From: Candidatus Omnitrophota bacterium
GTDB lineage: Bacteria > Omnitrophota > Omnitrophia > Omnitrophales > JACROU01
Assembly (NCBI GenBank): GCA_016206875.1
Contig: JACQQR010000236.1
Location: 1-8,153, forward strand
Length of the DNA: 8,153 nucleotides
Reading direction: 5' to 3'
Below, piece by piece: positions 1 to 6,262 of this stretch. Numbering within the stretch: the first letter of the stretch is position 1; every line of letters begins with the position of its first letter. The translations under genes were made by a program, and so were the position numbers. Under the pieces are notes generated by a model. The model worked only from the letters and a program-made list of their open reading frames with translations. It searched no databases and was not told where the DNA came from.

Positions 1-456
1 AATTCCGAAGCCGCCAATAGCCAGCTCTATCATTGTGACCATGAAGATATACGCCAGCTCAAATTATTCATTCATATCAGCAACGTCGAAGAGTCCAACG
101 GCCCTTTAACCGTATTAAACCAAGAAATTTCCGAGTTGCTGCGTCAAAAACTCCGCTACCGCTACTACTCAAAAATTCCTGATGAACGAATTCACCCTCT
201 TATTCCTGCGCATACGGAGCAAAGCATCACAGGAGCTTCAGGCACACTGGCCTTTCTAGACACCAGCCAGGTATTTCATTATGGAAGCCGGGTGGCGAAA
301 GAAGATCGCTATGTGGTGGTCATACAATATGTTACACCGACTCACCTATCGCTAAACCCCTTCAAACCATCCACGCTAACTCCACTAGCGCCCTTGGGCG
401 CAAAGCGCTTCAACGCCCTCACCCGCGCCGCCTTGGGTGTGCTCGACCCAATTTAG
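1..456 (+). CDS. PhyH-family 2-oxoglutarate/Fe(II) dioxygenase, C-terminal part (5' truncated by window)
   Basis: The reading frame is open from base 1, so the gene begins upstream; 151 residues are visible. The fragment matches the phytanoyl-CoA dioxygenase (PhyH) fold. Near the start is LYHCDHED, giving an HxD iron-binding pair at residues 11 and 13, followed by LKLFIHISNVEESNGPL, the typical 'lK-f--l-dV---NGP' strand pair. GTLAFLDTSQVFHYGSR (about residues 81-97) supplies the distal iron histidine (H93) and the 2-oxoglutarate-binding arginine (R97), and a closing 'IQYVTP' strand follows. All expected active-site residues in this part are therefore present. Family members hydroxylate small molecules, lipids or sugars in the cytoplasm; the substrate here cannot be read from sequence. 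It lies about 300 bp upstream of the CMP-sugar operon, separated by repeats, so it may be a separate transcription unit, although a glycan-tailoring role is possible. The tail after about residue 105 is probably divergent. Confidence 0.8.
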   Translation, partial: NSEAANSQLYHCDHEDIRQLKLFIHISNVEESNGPLTVLNQEISELLRQKLRYRYYSKIPDERIHPLIPAHTEQSITGASGTLAFLDTSQVFHYGSRVAKEDRYVVVIQYVTPTHLSLNPFKPSTLTPLAPLGAKRFNALTRAALGVLDPI

Positions 457-482
457 GATTAAATGAATACCATATTTTACTT

Positions 483-660
483 AGTTTGACCGTTTTTTAA
501 CTACCCCTTCGCGACCCTTGTCATTCTGAGCCCATCAGGGCGAAGAATCTGGGTTGCGTCACTACCCAATGTTATGCGTAGCGAAAACATACTTTGAGGT
601 TGTGCAACCAGGATTCTTCGCCCCTCTCGGGGCTCAGAATGACAAAAAACTGGTCAAACT
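483..660. repeat. MITE-like 178-bp imperfect palindrome
   Basis: The element folds back on itself almost end to end. The outer arms AGTTTGACC+GTTTTTT (483-498) pair with AAAAAAC+GGTCAAACT (644-660, one unpaired base). After a 21-nt insertion on the left side only (499-519), GTCATTCTGAGCCC (520-533) pairs perfectly with GGGCTCAGAATGAC (630-643). Further in, GCGAAGAATC pairs with GATTCTTCGC, and GGGTTGC pairs imperfectly with GCAACC. The centre (about 558-600) is only weakly paired. The 'GTCATTCTGAG...GAAGAATC' core is a type of small dispersed repeat seen in many bacterial genomes (recalled, not searched). No transposase is encoded, so it would be non-autonomous. Other copies in the genome are expected but cannot be seen here. 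Confidence 0.7.
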
Positions 661-683
661 GAGATACTTTACAAATAGTCGCT

Positions 684-711
684 CTAAACGTATAGCTTAC
701 TATACGTTTAG
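684..711. repeat. Perfect 12-bp inverted repeat with 4-nt loop
   Basis: CTAAACGTATAG (684-695) is followed by CTTA and then its exact reverse complement CTATACGTTTAG (700-711). The arms are AT-rich and no T run follows, so an intrinsic terminator is unlikely. The dyad could be an operator for a dimeric regulator of the downstream operon, or another short dispersed repeat. A weak promoter-like pair (TTTACA at 668-673, TATAGC at 691-696, 17-nt spacer) overlaps it, which would suit an operator reading, but this is inference only. Confidence 0.6.
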
Positions 712-725
712 TACGCACCCCGGTG

Positions 726-749
726 CCTCTCCCTCTGTTGAGGGAGAGG
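726..749. repeat. Perfect 10-bp hairpin CCTCTCCCTC/GAGGGAGAGG
   Basis: CCTCTCCCTC (726-735), loop TGTT, then the exact reverse complement GAGGGAGAGG (740-749). It is flanked by a smaller dyad CACC-CC-GGTG (716-725). Purine/pyrimidine-split hairpins of this 'CCCTCTCCC...GGGAGAGGG' type occur as dispersed intergenic repeats in many bacteria (recalled, not searched). Its right arm overlaps the candidate -35 hexamer before the HAD gene. Confidence 0.6.
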
Positions 750-766
750 GGAAAAGCAGGTATAAT
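738..766 (+). promoter_or_regulatory. Candidate sigma70-type promoter for the CMP-sugar operon
   Basis: TTGAGG (738-743, four of six consensus bases) is separated by exactly 17 nt from a perfect TATAAT (761-766). Transcription would start near 773, leaving the second in-frame ATG (777) almost leaderless and excluding the ATG at 765, which overlaps the -10 box. The match may be accidental, because the -35 lies in the arm of a repeat hairpin. It is the best promoter-like sequence seen ahead of the gene run. Confidence 0.35.
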
Positions 767-1304
767 GAGCGCTGTTATGACTTCCCAATTAACACAGGCA
801 CGGCCAACTCGGAACTTAAAAAAGCTCATCGCTTCTATTCGCCTAATTGTATTTGATTTTGACGGAGTGTTTACGGATAACCTTGTGTACACTTTTGAAG
901 ACGGCCGTGAGGCGGTGCGATGTTTCCGCAGTGATGGTTTTGGACTGGCCAAATTAAACCGTTTGGGGATTAAAAACGTGGTGATTTCCAGCGAAGCAAA
1001 TCCGGTGGTCAGCAAGCGCTGTGAAAAATTGGGCATTACTTGCTATACCGGACATCTGGAAAAACTTCCTGTTTTAAAACAAATCCTGCAGGAGAACGGC
1101 GTATCTTTCTCCCAAACAGCTTATGTAGGCAATGACATCAATGACATGGATTGCCTGGCCCAAGTAGCCCTGCCTATTGTAGTGGAAGATGCGCATCCGG
1201 ATACTCTGGCTTATGCCCGCTATCAAACAAAAAAGCGGGGCGGATACGGCGCTGTTCGGGAAATCGGAGATTTATTCGAAAGCGCTTTAAAGGGTAAAAA
1301 GTAA
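765..1304 (+). CDS. KdsC-like HAD phosphatase (ulosonate-phosphate / acylneuraminate-9-phosphate phosphatase type)
   Basis: Predicted cytoplasmic phosphatase of the HAD superfamily, subfamily of 3-deoxy-D-manno-octulosonate-8-phosphate phosphatase and the phosphatase domains fused to some CMP-sialate synthetases. Motif I is VFDFDGVFTD, with the nucleophile Asp and the acid/base Asp two residues on. Motif II is VVISSEANPVVSKRCEKLG (the Ser of ISSE). A Lys follows in LEKLPVLK, and motif IV is VGNDINDMDCL. The tail ends in the family's typical GGYGAVREIGDL. At 179 aa from the ATG at 765 the length fits single-domain KdsC proteins. An upstream GTG (723) would start inside a repeat hairpin and is disfavoured; ATG 777 is an alternative if the TATAAT promoter is real. 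It probably removes the terminal phosphate of the sugar acid before CMP activation. Its stop codon abuts the next ATG. Confidence 0.85.
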   Translation: MSAVMTSQLTQARPTRNLKKLIASIRLIVFDFDGVFTDNLVYTFEDGREAVRCFRSDGFGLAKLNRLGIKNVVISSEANPVVSKRCEKLGITCYTGHLEKLPVLKQILQENGVSFSQTAYVGNDINDMDCLAQVALPIVVEDAHPDTLAYARYQTKKRGGYGAVREIGDLFESALKGKK

Positions 1305-2096
1305 ATGGCACAAAACCTTTTTGACGTAGCCGGAAAAACGGTGGTAATCACAGGCGGCCTAGGACAGCTGGGCCGGCAGTTTGCTCAAACCTTATCCGGG
1401 AACGATGCGAAAGTTGCGATCCTCGATATCGGTGTCCGGGGTGAAGTATCCGGCGACTCCGTTCTTTATTTGAAAACAGATATTACCCAACGCCGGTCTA
1501 TTGAATCTGCTCTGGCTGCGATTGAAAAAAAATGGGGTATCCCACACGCGCTCATCAATAATGCGGCTCTCGACAGCCCCCCGCACATCTCTTGTGAAGA
1601 AACCAGCGGGGTAGAAAATTACCCGGAAGAAGCCTGGAATAAAATTATGGACGTAAACTTGAAAGGTACCTTTTTGGCGAGCCAAACCATAGGACGCGTA
1701 ATGGCTAATGCAGGACGCGGTGTCATCGTTAATATCAATTCTATTTATGGCTGCGTCTCCCCCAATCCTCAAATCTATGAGCACAAGAAAAAAAACGGGC
1801 AAGCCTTTTTTAAACCCATTGCTTATTCGGTCTCCAAATCGGGCTTGCTGAATTTGACGCGCTATTTGGCCACCTACTGGGCTCCGAAAAATGTGCGCGT
1901 CAATACGCTTACGTTCGGCGGAGTGTCCAATAACCAAGATCCGGAATTCGTAAAAGAATATTCGCGAAGAGTTCCTTTAGGCCGTATGGCCCAGGAACAC
2001 GAATATAACGGGGCCATTTTGTTTCTGGTTTCGGAAGCCTCTTCCTACATGACCGGGGCAAATCTGATTCTGGACGGAGGATGGACGGCATGGTGA
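1305..2096 (+). CDS. Short-chain dehydrogenase/reductase, PtmA-like
   Basis: A 263-aa classical SDR, an NAD(P)-dependent alcohol/ketone oxidoreductase. It has the dinucleotide-binding TGGLGQLG at residues 16-23, an acidic residue after strand 2 (LDIG, D41), NNAA at 85-88, N118, the catalytic S146, and Y174/K178 in YSVSK. The middle and C-terminus (SIYGCVSPN, KPIAYSVSK, LTRYLATYW, MTGANLILDGGWTAW) match the PtmA-type SDRs found in flagellin-glycosylation and nonulosonate clusters better than general SDRs; this is from memory. One oddity: the conserved Pro after the catalytic helix (usually TPGGV) is Phe204 (LTFGGV). The ATG directly follows the phosphatase stop, with AGGG about 10 nt upstream. 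In this operon it could oxidise a sugar alcohol group to a carbonyl for the following aldehyde dehydrogenase (inference). Confidence 0.88.
   Translation: MAQNLFDVAGKTVVITGGLGQLGRQFAQTLSGNDAKVAILDIGVRGEVSGDSVLYLKTDITQRRSIESALAAIEKKWGIPHALINNAALDSPPHISCEETSGVENYPEEAWNKIMDVNLKGTFLASQTIGRVMANAGRGVIVNINSIYGCVSPNPQIYEHKKKNGQAFFKPIAYSVSKSGLLNLTRYLATYWAPKNVRVNTLTFGGVSNNQDPEFVKEYSRRVPLGRMAQEHEYNGAILFLVSEASSYMTGANLILDGGWTAW
2076..2080 (+). promoter_or_regulatory. Shine-Dalgarno GGAGG deciding the aldehyde dehydrogenase start
   Basis: GGAGG lies inside the last codons of the SDR gene. It directly abuts the first ATG (2081), which is too close to use, but sits 9 nt before the in-frame ATG at 2090, an ideal spacing. 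The ATG at 2090 also overlaps the SDR stop codon (ATGGTGA), which suggests translational coupling. Confidence 0.65.
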
Positions 2097-3559
2097 TTCA
2101 AACGCACAGCGTATCTCAAACAGATATTTCAAACTGGATTGGCGGAAAAGCGCAGCCGGCCTGCTCCGGCCAATGGCTAGAGAAATACAATCCCGCCAAT
2201 GAAAAAGTTCTTTCGCGCCTGGCTCGATCCAATCACGAGGACGTCGCGCGGGCTGTAGAAAGCGCAAAAGCCGCGCAACCTGCCTGGGCAACTTTAGCCC
2301 CGGTTAGGCGGGGAGAAATCCTGCATGAACTGGCGGCCGTGCTGAAGCAAAGACAAAAAGAAATCGCGCGCGTGGTTCATCTGGAAACAGGCAAATCGAT
2401 GAAAGATGCCATGCTGGAAACTGATGCGGCCATTCAGCAGGGTTTTTTCATGGCCGGCGAAGGGTGGCGCCTGTACGGAAACACGCTTACAAGCGCTATG
2501 TCTCAAAAATTTTCGCTGACGATTCGTGAACCCCTGGGCGTAGCCGGATTGATTATTGCAGCCAACACCCCGATAGCCAATATCGCTTGGAAAGTATTCC
2601 CTGCTTTAATTTGCGGAAATGCGGCCATTGTAAAAGCGGCTGAAGATGCCCCGCAAACGGCTCATCTGTTCGCTCAATGCGCGCAAGAAGCCTCTCTTCC
2701 GGATGGCGTATTGAATATTCTTCAAGGTCTAGGCGAAGAGGCCGGCGCCCCGCTTGCTGCGCACCCGGATATCGCTATCGTAAGCTTTACCGGCTCCACA
2801 CAAACAGGCCGGGAAATCGCCAAAACTTGCGCCGGCCGCTTAGCCAGGGTATCGCTGGAATTAGGCGGAAAAAATCCTTTCGTGGTTTGCGAGGATGCCC
2901 GGTTAGAAAATGCCTGCTCCTGGGCACTGTTATCCGCATTCAGTAATGCGGGTCAACGCTGCGCCTCGGCAAGCCGGATTATTATTTTTGATTCTATCTA
3001 TAATCGATTTCGAGAAATGCTGATCGAAAAAACTCAAAAATTGAAAATAGGCACTGCAGATTCCGATGATTTAGGCCCGCTCATCAATGAGCGCCAGCTG
3101 AATCGCCTGTTAGAGGCTCTCCGTCACGCGCAGGCGCAAGGCGCCTCCCTTCTTGCCGGTGGCGAGCGCCTGGAACGCGCGGGCTATTTTATGGCCCCGA
3201 CACTTATAGATTCAGTGAGCCCTGAAAGTGAAATTTCAAAACAAGAGCTCTTTGGCCCCATCGCTTGTTTATACCGGGTGAAAAATTTTGACGAAGCGCT
3301 CCGGCTGGCCAATGACTCGCCCTACGGACTCACCGCGTGCGTCCACACACAAAATATAGACAGGGCAATCGAATTTTCCAAGAATGTGCAGGCAGGCGTG
3401 ACGATAGTCAACGGCGGCACGCACGGAAGTGAACCGCATATGCCCTTCGGCGGAGTCAAACAGTCGGGCAATGGCACACGGGAGCCGGGAAAAGAAGCCC
3501 TGGATGTGTATTCAAATTTAAAAGCAATCCATATACTCTCCAATAAAGAAAACCTGTAA
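2090..3559 (+). CDS. NAD(P)-dependent aldehyde dehydrogenase (ALDH superfamily)
   Basis: Full-length ALDH of 489 aa from the preferred start at 2090. It oxidises an aldehyde to a carboxylic acid through a cysteine thioester. All hallmark residues are present: oxyanion-hole Asn159 (IIAANTPIAN), cofactor Lys182 (AIVKAAED), the coenzyme loop FTGSTQTGREI, general base Glu257 (LELGGKNPF), nucleophile Cys291 (NAGQRCASASR) and Glu386 (QELFGP). The C-terminus carries the usual PFGGVKQSGNGTREPG segment. Compared with the common NPWN/NFP form, the oxyanion loop reads NTPIAN, and the Lys loop is VKAAED rather than LKPSE, so it is not a standard betaine- or succinate-semialdehyde enzyme. Substrate is unknown; between the SDR and a CMP-sugar synthetase the likely job is forming the carboxylate of a sugar acid (inference). 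It overlaps the SDR gene by 7 nt. Confidence 0.88.
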   Translation: MVIQTHSVSQTDISNWIGGKAQPACSGQWLEKYNPANEKVLSRLARSNHEDVARAVESAKAAQPAWATLAPVRRGEILHELAAVLKQRQKEIARVVHLETGKSMKDAMLETDAAIQQGFFMAGEGWRLYGNTLTSAMSQKFSLTIREPLGVAGLIIAANTPIANIAWKVFPALICGNAAIVKAAEDAPQTAHLFAQCAQEASLPDGVLNILQGLGEEAGAPLAAHPDIAIVSFTGSTQTGREIAKTCAGRLARVSLELGGKNPFVVCEDARLENACSWALLSAFSNAGQRCASASRIIIFDSIYNRFREMLIEKTQKLKIGTADSDDLGPLINERQLNRLLEALRHAQAQGASLLAGGERLERAGYFMAPTLIDSVSPESEISKQELFGPIACLYRVKNFDEALRLANDSPYGLTACVHTQNIDRAIEFSKNVQAGVTIVNGGTHGSEPHMPFGGVKQSGNGTREPGKEALDVYSNLKAIHILSNKENL

Positions 3560-3564
3560 CACAT

Positions 3565-4338
3565 ATGAGCACTCCTAGTATCGCGGCTCTCATTCCTGCG
3601 CGCGCGGGTTCCAAACGGCTTCCCGATAAAAACATTCGTCACCTGGCCGGACATCCCATGATGGCCTATACCATTCAGGCCGCCCGGGCGAGCGGCATTT
3701 TTTCAGATGTGGTTGTGTCCACCGATTCCCGTCGCTACGCGCAAGTGGCTGTACACTACGGCGCCCGGGTCCCTTTTCTGAGGCCTCAGGAATTTGCCGC
3801 AGATGTTTCCCCCGATATTGAATGGGTCCAGTTGACTTTGGCCGGGCTGGAAAAAGAGGGGCATTCATACGATGCTTTCAGCATTCTCCGGCCCACCAGC
3901 CCATTTCGCGGGCCTGAAACTATTCGACGCGCCTGGAATGAATTTCTCAAAGAAAAAAACGCGGATTCGTTACGGGCTGTGGAAAGAGTGAAGCAACATC
4001 CGGGAAAAATGTGGACGATTCACGGAAAACGGATGACGCCTATTTTCCCTTCTCCCAATCCCGCGCAGCCTTATCATAGTTCTCAAATGGCTTCGCTGCC
4101 TGAAATCTACATTCAAAATGCGAGTCTGGAAATAGCATGGAGCCGGGTAGTCCGCGAAACACACACCATAGCAGGCCGAGAGATTATGCCCTTTGCTACT
4201 GAAGGTTACGAGGGCTTTGATATCAATGATATGTATGATTGGAAATTTGCCGAAGAATTAATCCGCACGGGGAGCGCGGTACTGCCCCGCATCGAAAAAG
4301 AAGCCTATGCCGAAAATCTATATTATTCCCAAAAGTGA
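3565..4338 (+). CDS. CMP-sugar cytidylyltransferase (acylneuraminate/ulosonate type, NeuA/PtmB-like)
   Basis: A 257-aa nucleotidyltransferase predicted to join CTP and a 2-keto sugar acid to form a CMP-sugar. The CTP-binding signature ARAGSKRLPDKN sits at residues 12-23, followed by VVVSTD (49-54), AVHYGARVPFLRP, the LRPTSPFR loop (108-115) and the metal-binding acidic motif FDINDMYDW (218-226). IYIQNASLEIAWSRVV replaces the NGAIYI of CMP-Neu5Ac synthetases, suggesting a side subfamily with a different sugar, so Neu5Ac or Kdo specificity should not be assumed. It starts 5 nt after the aldehyde dehydrogenase stop with only a weak ribosome site (AAAGAAAA), implying dependence on upstream translation. 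It overlaps the transketolase gene by 32 nt. Its presence defines the cluster as a CMP-activated acidic sugar pathway. Confidence 0.88.
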   Translation: MSTPSIAALIPARAGSKRLPDKNIRHLAGHPMMAYTIQAARASGIFSDVVVSTDSRRYAQVAVHYGARVPFLRPQEFAADVSPDIEWVQLTLAGLEKEGHSYDAFSILRPTSPFRGPETIRRAWNEFLKEKNADSLRAVERVKQHPGKMWTIHGKRMTPIFPSPNPAQPYHSSQMASLPEIYIQNASLEIAWSRVVRETHTIAGREIMPFATEGYEGFDINDMYDWKFAEELIRTGSAVLPRIEKEAYAENLYYSQK

Positions 4339-6256
4339 ATTTGACAGAGTTCGCGACTCTCAAGCCGCGCCCCGTCAAAAACTTTCCCTTATCGCTGACA
4401 TGTGCCGCGTCAATACGCTGGCCGGCATCAAACTGGCCGGCTCGGGACATATCGGATCCAGTTTCAGCTCGCTCGATATTGTGACCTATCTTTATTATGC
4501 GGAAATGAACGTAACCCGCTTGGGCCTGCATCACCCGGCCCGTGATATCTATTTTTCATCTAAAGGACATGATGTGCCCGGATTATACTCCGTGTTATTT
4601 TCTCTGGGGATTCTTCCGGAAGAGAAATTTTTAAAATTAAGAAGGCTCGGCGGGCTTCCCGGCCACCCCGACGTGCAAACCCCGGGGATTGAGGCGAATA
4701 CCGGTTCCTTGGGCATGGGCATCTCCAAAGCAAAAGGGATGGCCTTTGCCCAACGTATGCCCGAGAGCCGGCAGGGACGGTCCTCGACTCAAGAACCGTC
4801 CCCGGATCCGGGCCGTATCTTTGTCATGACAGGCGACGGAGAGCTTCAAGAAGGCCAGAACTATGAAGCGCTGCAAACGGCCGTCCATCAAAAACTAAAT
4901 AATATTACAGTCATCGTGGACCACAATAAAATTCAATCCGACCGATTGGTGGAACAAACATCGGATTTGGGAGATATCGCCGGAAAATTTGCGGGTTTCG
5001 GATGGCATGTGCGTGCGGCCGACGGCCATGATTTCAAACAGTTGGAAAAGGTATTCAGCGAATTTCGCCGCCTCCGGGACAAACCAAAAATTTTAATTGC
5101 AAACACTCTCAAAGGCCGCGGGGTTTCCTTTATGGAAAATCCGGAGGCGCTCACGGCCGGCCGGGGTTTTTATAAATGGCATTCCGGCGCGCCTGATGAC
5201 GAGGCGTTTCTCGCCGCCCATGAAGAGCTTACGCAATCTCTCAATCAACGGCTGCGTCAAAATCGCCTGGCTCCCCTGAACGTAAAAATAGCGGGCGAAG
5301 CCAATGTTATACCGGCGGCGACACATGTGGATCACGTCGGCAAGGCATTCGGCCGCGCCTTGACGGAGATTGCCGGCGGGCGTAACGACATTGTAGTGCT
5401 TGATAGCGATCTCCTCTTGGATTGCCACTTGCAGGACTTTGCCTTGAAATACCCCGGGCGATTTATCGAAAACGGGATTGCGGAACAAGATATGGTTTCG
5501 ATGGCCGGCGGGCTGGCTCTGGAGGGATTCCTCCCCGTGGTGAATTCATTTTCCGCATTTTTGACATCCCGGGCCAATGAGCAGATTTATACCAATGCCT
5601 GTGAAAAAACAAAAATCATTTATGCGGCTCATTATGCAGGCTTGCTGCCCGCGGGTCCCGGCGCCTCGCATCAAAGCCTTCGTGACATCTCTTTATTGGG
5701 CGCCATTCCCAACTGCGTAATTGCCGAACCTGCAAATGAAGAAGAAACGCGCAGGCTTTTGAAATATTTTGTGGACGGAGAAAAACAAACCTACCTGTTG
5801 CGGCTTCAGATCGGGCCTTCTCCCGCCAAGATTGATGTACCGGATCACAAACTACACGTTGGACAAGGCACCGCACTGGCCAAAGGACAGGATGCCCTCC
5901 TGTTTGCCTATGGGCCCGTTATGCTTCATGAAGCCCTACAGGCCCATGAACGGCTCAAAGAAAAAAGCATCTCTTTAGAAGTGGTCGATTTCCCCTGGTT
6001 AAACCGTGTGGATGCAAACTGGTTGGGAGAGATTGTGCGGCCGCACTCATTCATTTATGTGCTGGACAATCACTCTTCTTTCGGCGGGTTGGGAGACGCT
6101 ATACTGAATGCATTATCAGAGAATCGCCTGACAGAAGGCCGCCGCTTCAAGAAATTCGGCGTGGAAGGATTTCCGGCATGCGGCAGTGCCGGGGAAGTAT
6201 TGAAATATCACAAGTTAGATGCTGCATCGCTGGCGGAGGCGATTTTTCGCCATTGA
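4307..6256 (+). CDS. Transketolase (thiamine-diphosphate enzyme, full length, cluster-specific)
   Basis: A 649-aa protein with N- and C-terminal transketolase halves in one chain. It moves a two-carbon ketol unit between sugars using thiamine diphosphate. Visible motifs: GSGHIGSSFSSLDI (His48), SSKGHD (His88), GIEANTGSLGMGIS, the ThDP/metal site GDGELQEGQ (Asp177) through DHNK (Asn207), catalytic Glu393 in GIAEQDM, and GASHQSLRDI (His455). The GIAEQD and FGGLGDA forms resemble the split bacterial transketolases and DXS more than TktA, so this is probably a specialised paralogue rather than the housekeeping enzyme. An extra segment at about residues 153-168 precedes the ThDP motif and is encoded by a palindrome (see separate entry). 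The ATG overlaps the cytidylyltransferase by 32 nt with a weak AAAAAGAAG ribosome site; no other in-frame start was seen nearby. It likely builds the ketose skeleton of the CMP-sugar (inference). Confidence 0.87.
   Translation: MPKIYIIPKSEFDRVRDSQAAPRQKLSLIADMCRVNTLAGIKLAGSGHIGSSFSSLDIVTYLYYAEMNVTRLGLHHPARDIYFSSKGHDVPGLYSVLFSLGILPEEKFLKLRRLGGLPGHPDVQTPGIEANTGSLGMGISKAKGMAFAQRMPESRQGRSSTQEPSPDPGRIFVMTGDGELQEGQNYEALQTAVHQKLNNITVIVDHNKIQSDRLVEQTSDLGDIAGKFAGFGWHVRAADGHDFKQLEKVFSEFRRLRDKPKILIANTLKGRGVSFMENPEALTAGRGFYKWHSGAPDDEAFLAAHEELTQSLNQRLRQNRLAPLNVKIAGEANVIPAATHVDHVGKAFGRALTEIAGGRNDIVVLDSDLLLDCHLQDFALKYPGRFIENGIAEQDMVSMAGGLALEGFLPVVNSFSAFLTSRANEQIYTNACEKTKIIYAAHYAGLLPAGPGASHQSLRDISLLGAIPNCVIAEPANEEETRRLLKYFVDGEKQTYLLRLQIGPSPAKIDVPDHKLHVGQGTALAKGQDALLFAYGPVMLHEALQAHERLKEKSISLEVVDFPWLNRVDANWLGEIVRPHSFIYVLDNHSSFGGLGDAILNALSENRLTEGRRFKKFGVEGFPACGSAGEVLKYHKLDAASLAEAIFRH
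4774..4802. repeat. REP/RPE-like palindrome inserted in frame in the transketolase gene
   Basis: GGGACGGT (4774-4781) pairs with ACCGTCCC (4795-4802). Between them CT pairs with AG, and GA pairs with TC around a central C at 4788, with only two mismatched positions. A perfect 12-bp palindrome CCCGGATCCGGG (4801-4812) follows at once. The palindrome encodes about residues 156-166 (QGRSSTQEPSP), a low-complexity segment between AFAQRM and RIFVMTGDGE, where transketolases normally have a much shorter linker. The reading frame is kept. GGGACGGT...ACCGTCCC palindromes are remembered as dispersed repeats in some bacterial genomes; copies elsewhere cannot be checked here. Confidence 0.65.
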
Positions 6257-6262
6257 GGATCT

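Larger units (their letters stand above)
457..764. other. Gene-free, repeat-packed intergenic region
   Basis: No convincing gene lies in these 308 bp. The short open frames here run through palindromes and encode no recognisable motif. The region holds three separate inverted repeats in a row (483-660, 684-711, 726-749) and ends in promoter-like hexamers before the HAD phosphatase gene. It separates the oxygenase from the biosynthetic operon and is the most plausible place for the operon promoter. No clear terminator (GC stem directly followed by a T run) was seen for the oxygenase. Confidence 0.7.

Noticed and set aside
388..401. GCGCCC-TT-GGGCGC hairpin as a terminator for the oxygenase
   Set aside because: It lies inside the coding region before the stop codon, has a loop of only 2 nt and no T run follows.
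723..764. GTG at 723 as the start of the HAD phosphatase
   Set aside because: These 14 extra codons come entirely from the repeat hairpin and the sequence just after it. KdsC-like proteins start only a short way before the DFDG motif, so ATG 765 or 777 fits better.
457..764. CRISPR array or tRNA/riboswitch in the intergenic region
   Set aside because: The repeats are inverted and differ from one another rather than being regularly spaced direct repeats. No cloverleaf or known aptamer pattern was recognised.
554..856. Plus-strand 100-aa open frame across the intergenic repeats
   Set aside because: It is composed largely of the palindromic repeats and runs out of frame into the HAD gene. No motif or ribosome site supports it.
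572..1036. Minus-strand open frame of 154 aa
   Set aside because: It runs across the repeats and antisense to the HAD motifs, with no recognisable domain. The plus-strand HAD gene explains the conserved part.
1392..1937. Minus-strand open frame of 181 aa opposite the SDR
   Set aside because: It is a shadow of the SDR coding sequence, whose catalytic motifs are all on the plus strand. No domain is visible in the antisense protein.
4307..6256. Housekeeping transketolase or DXS
   Set aside because: It has intermediate motif forms and sits overlapped with a CMP-sugar synthetase gene. The locus points to a dedicated sugar-pathway enzyme, although central metabolism cannot be strictly excluded.
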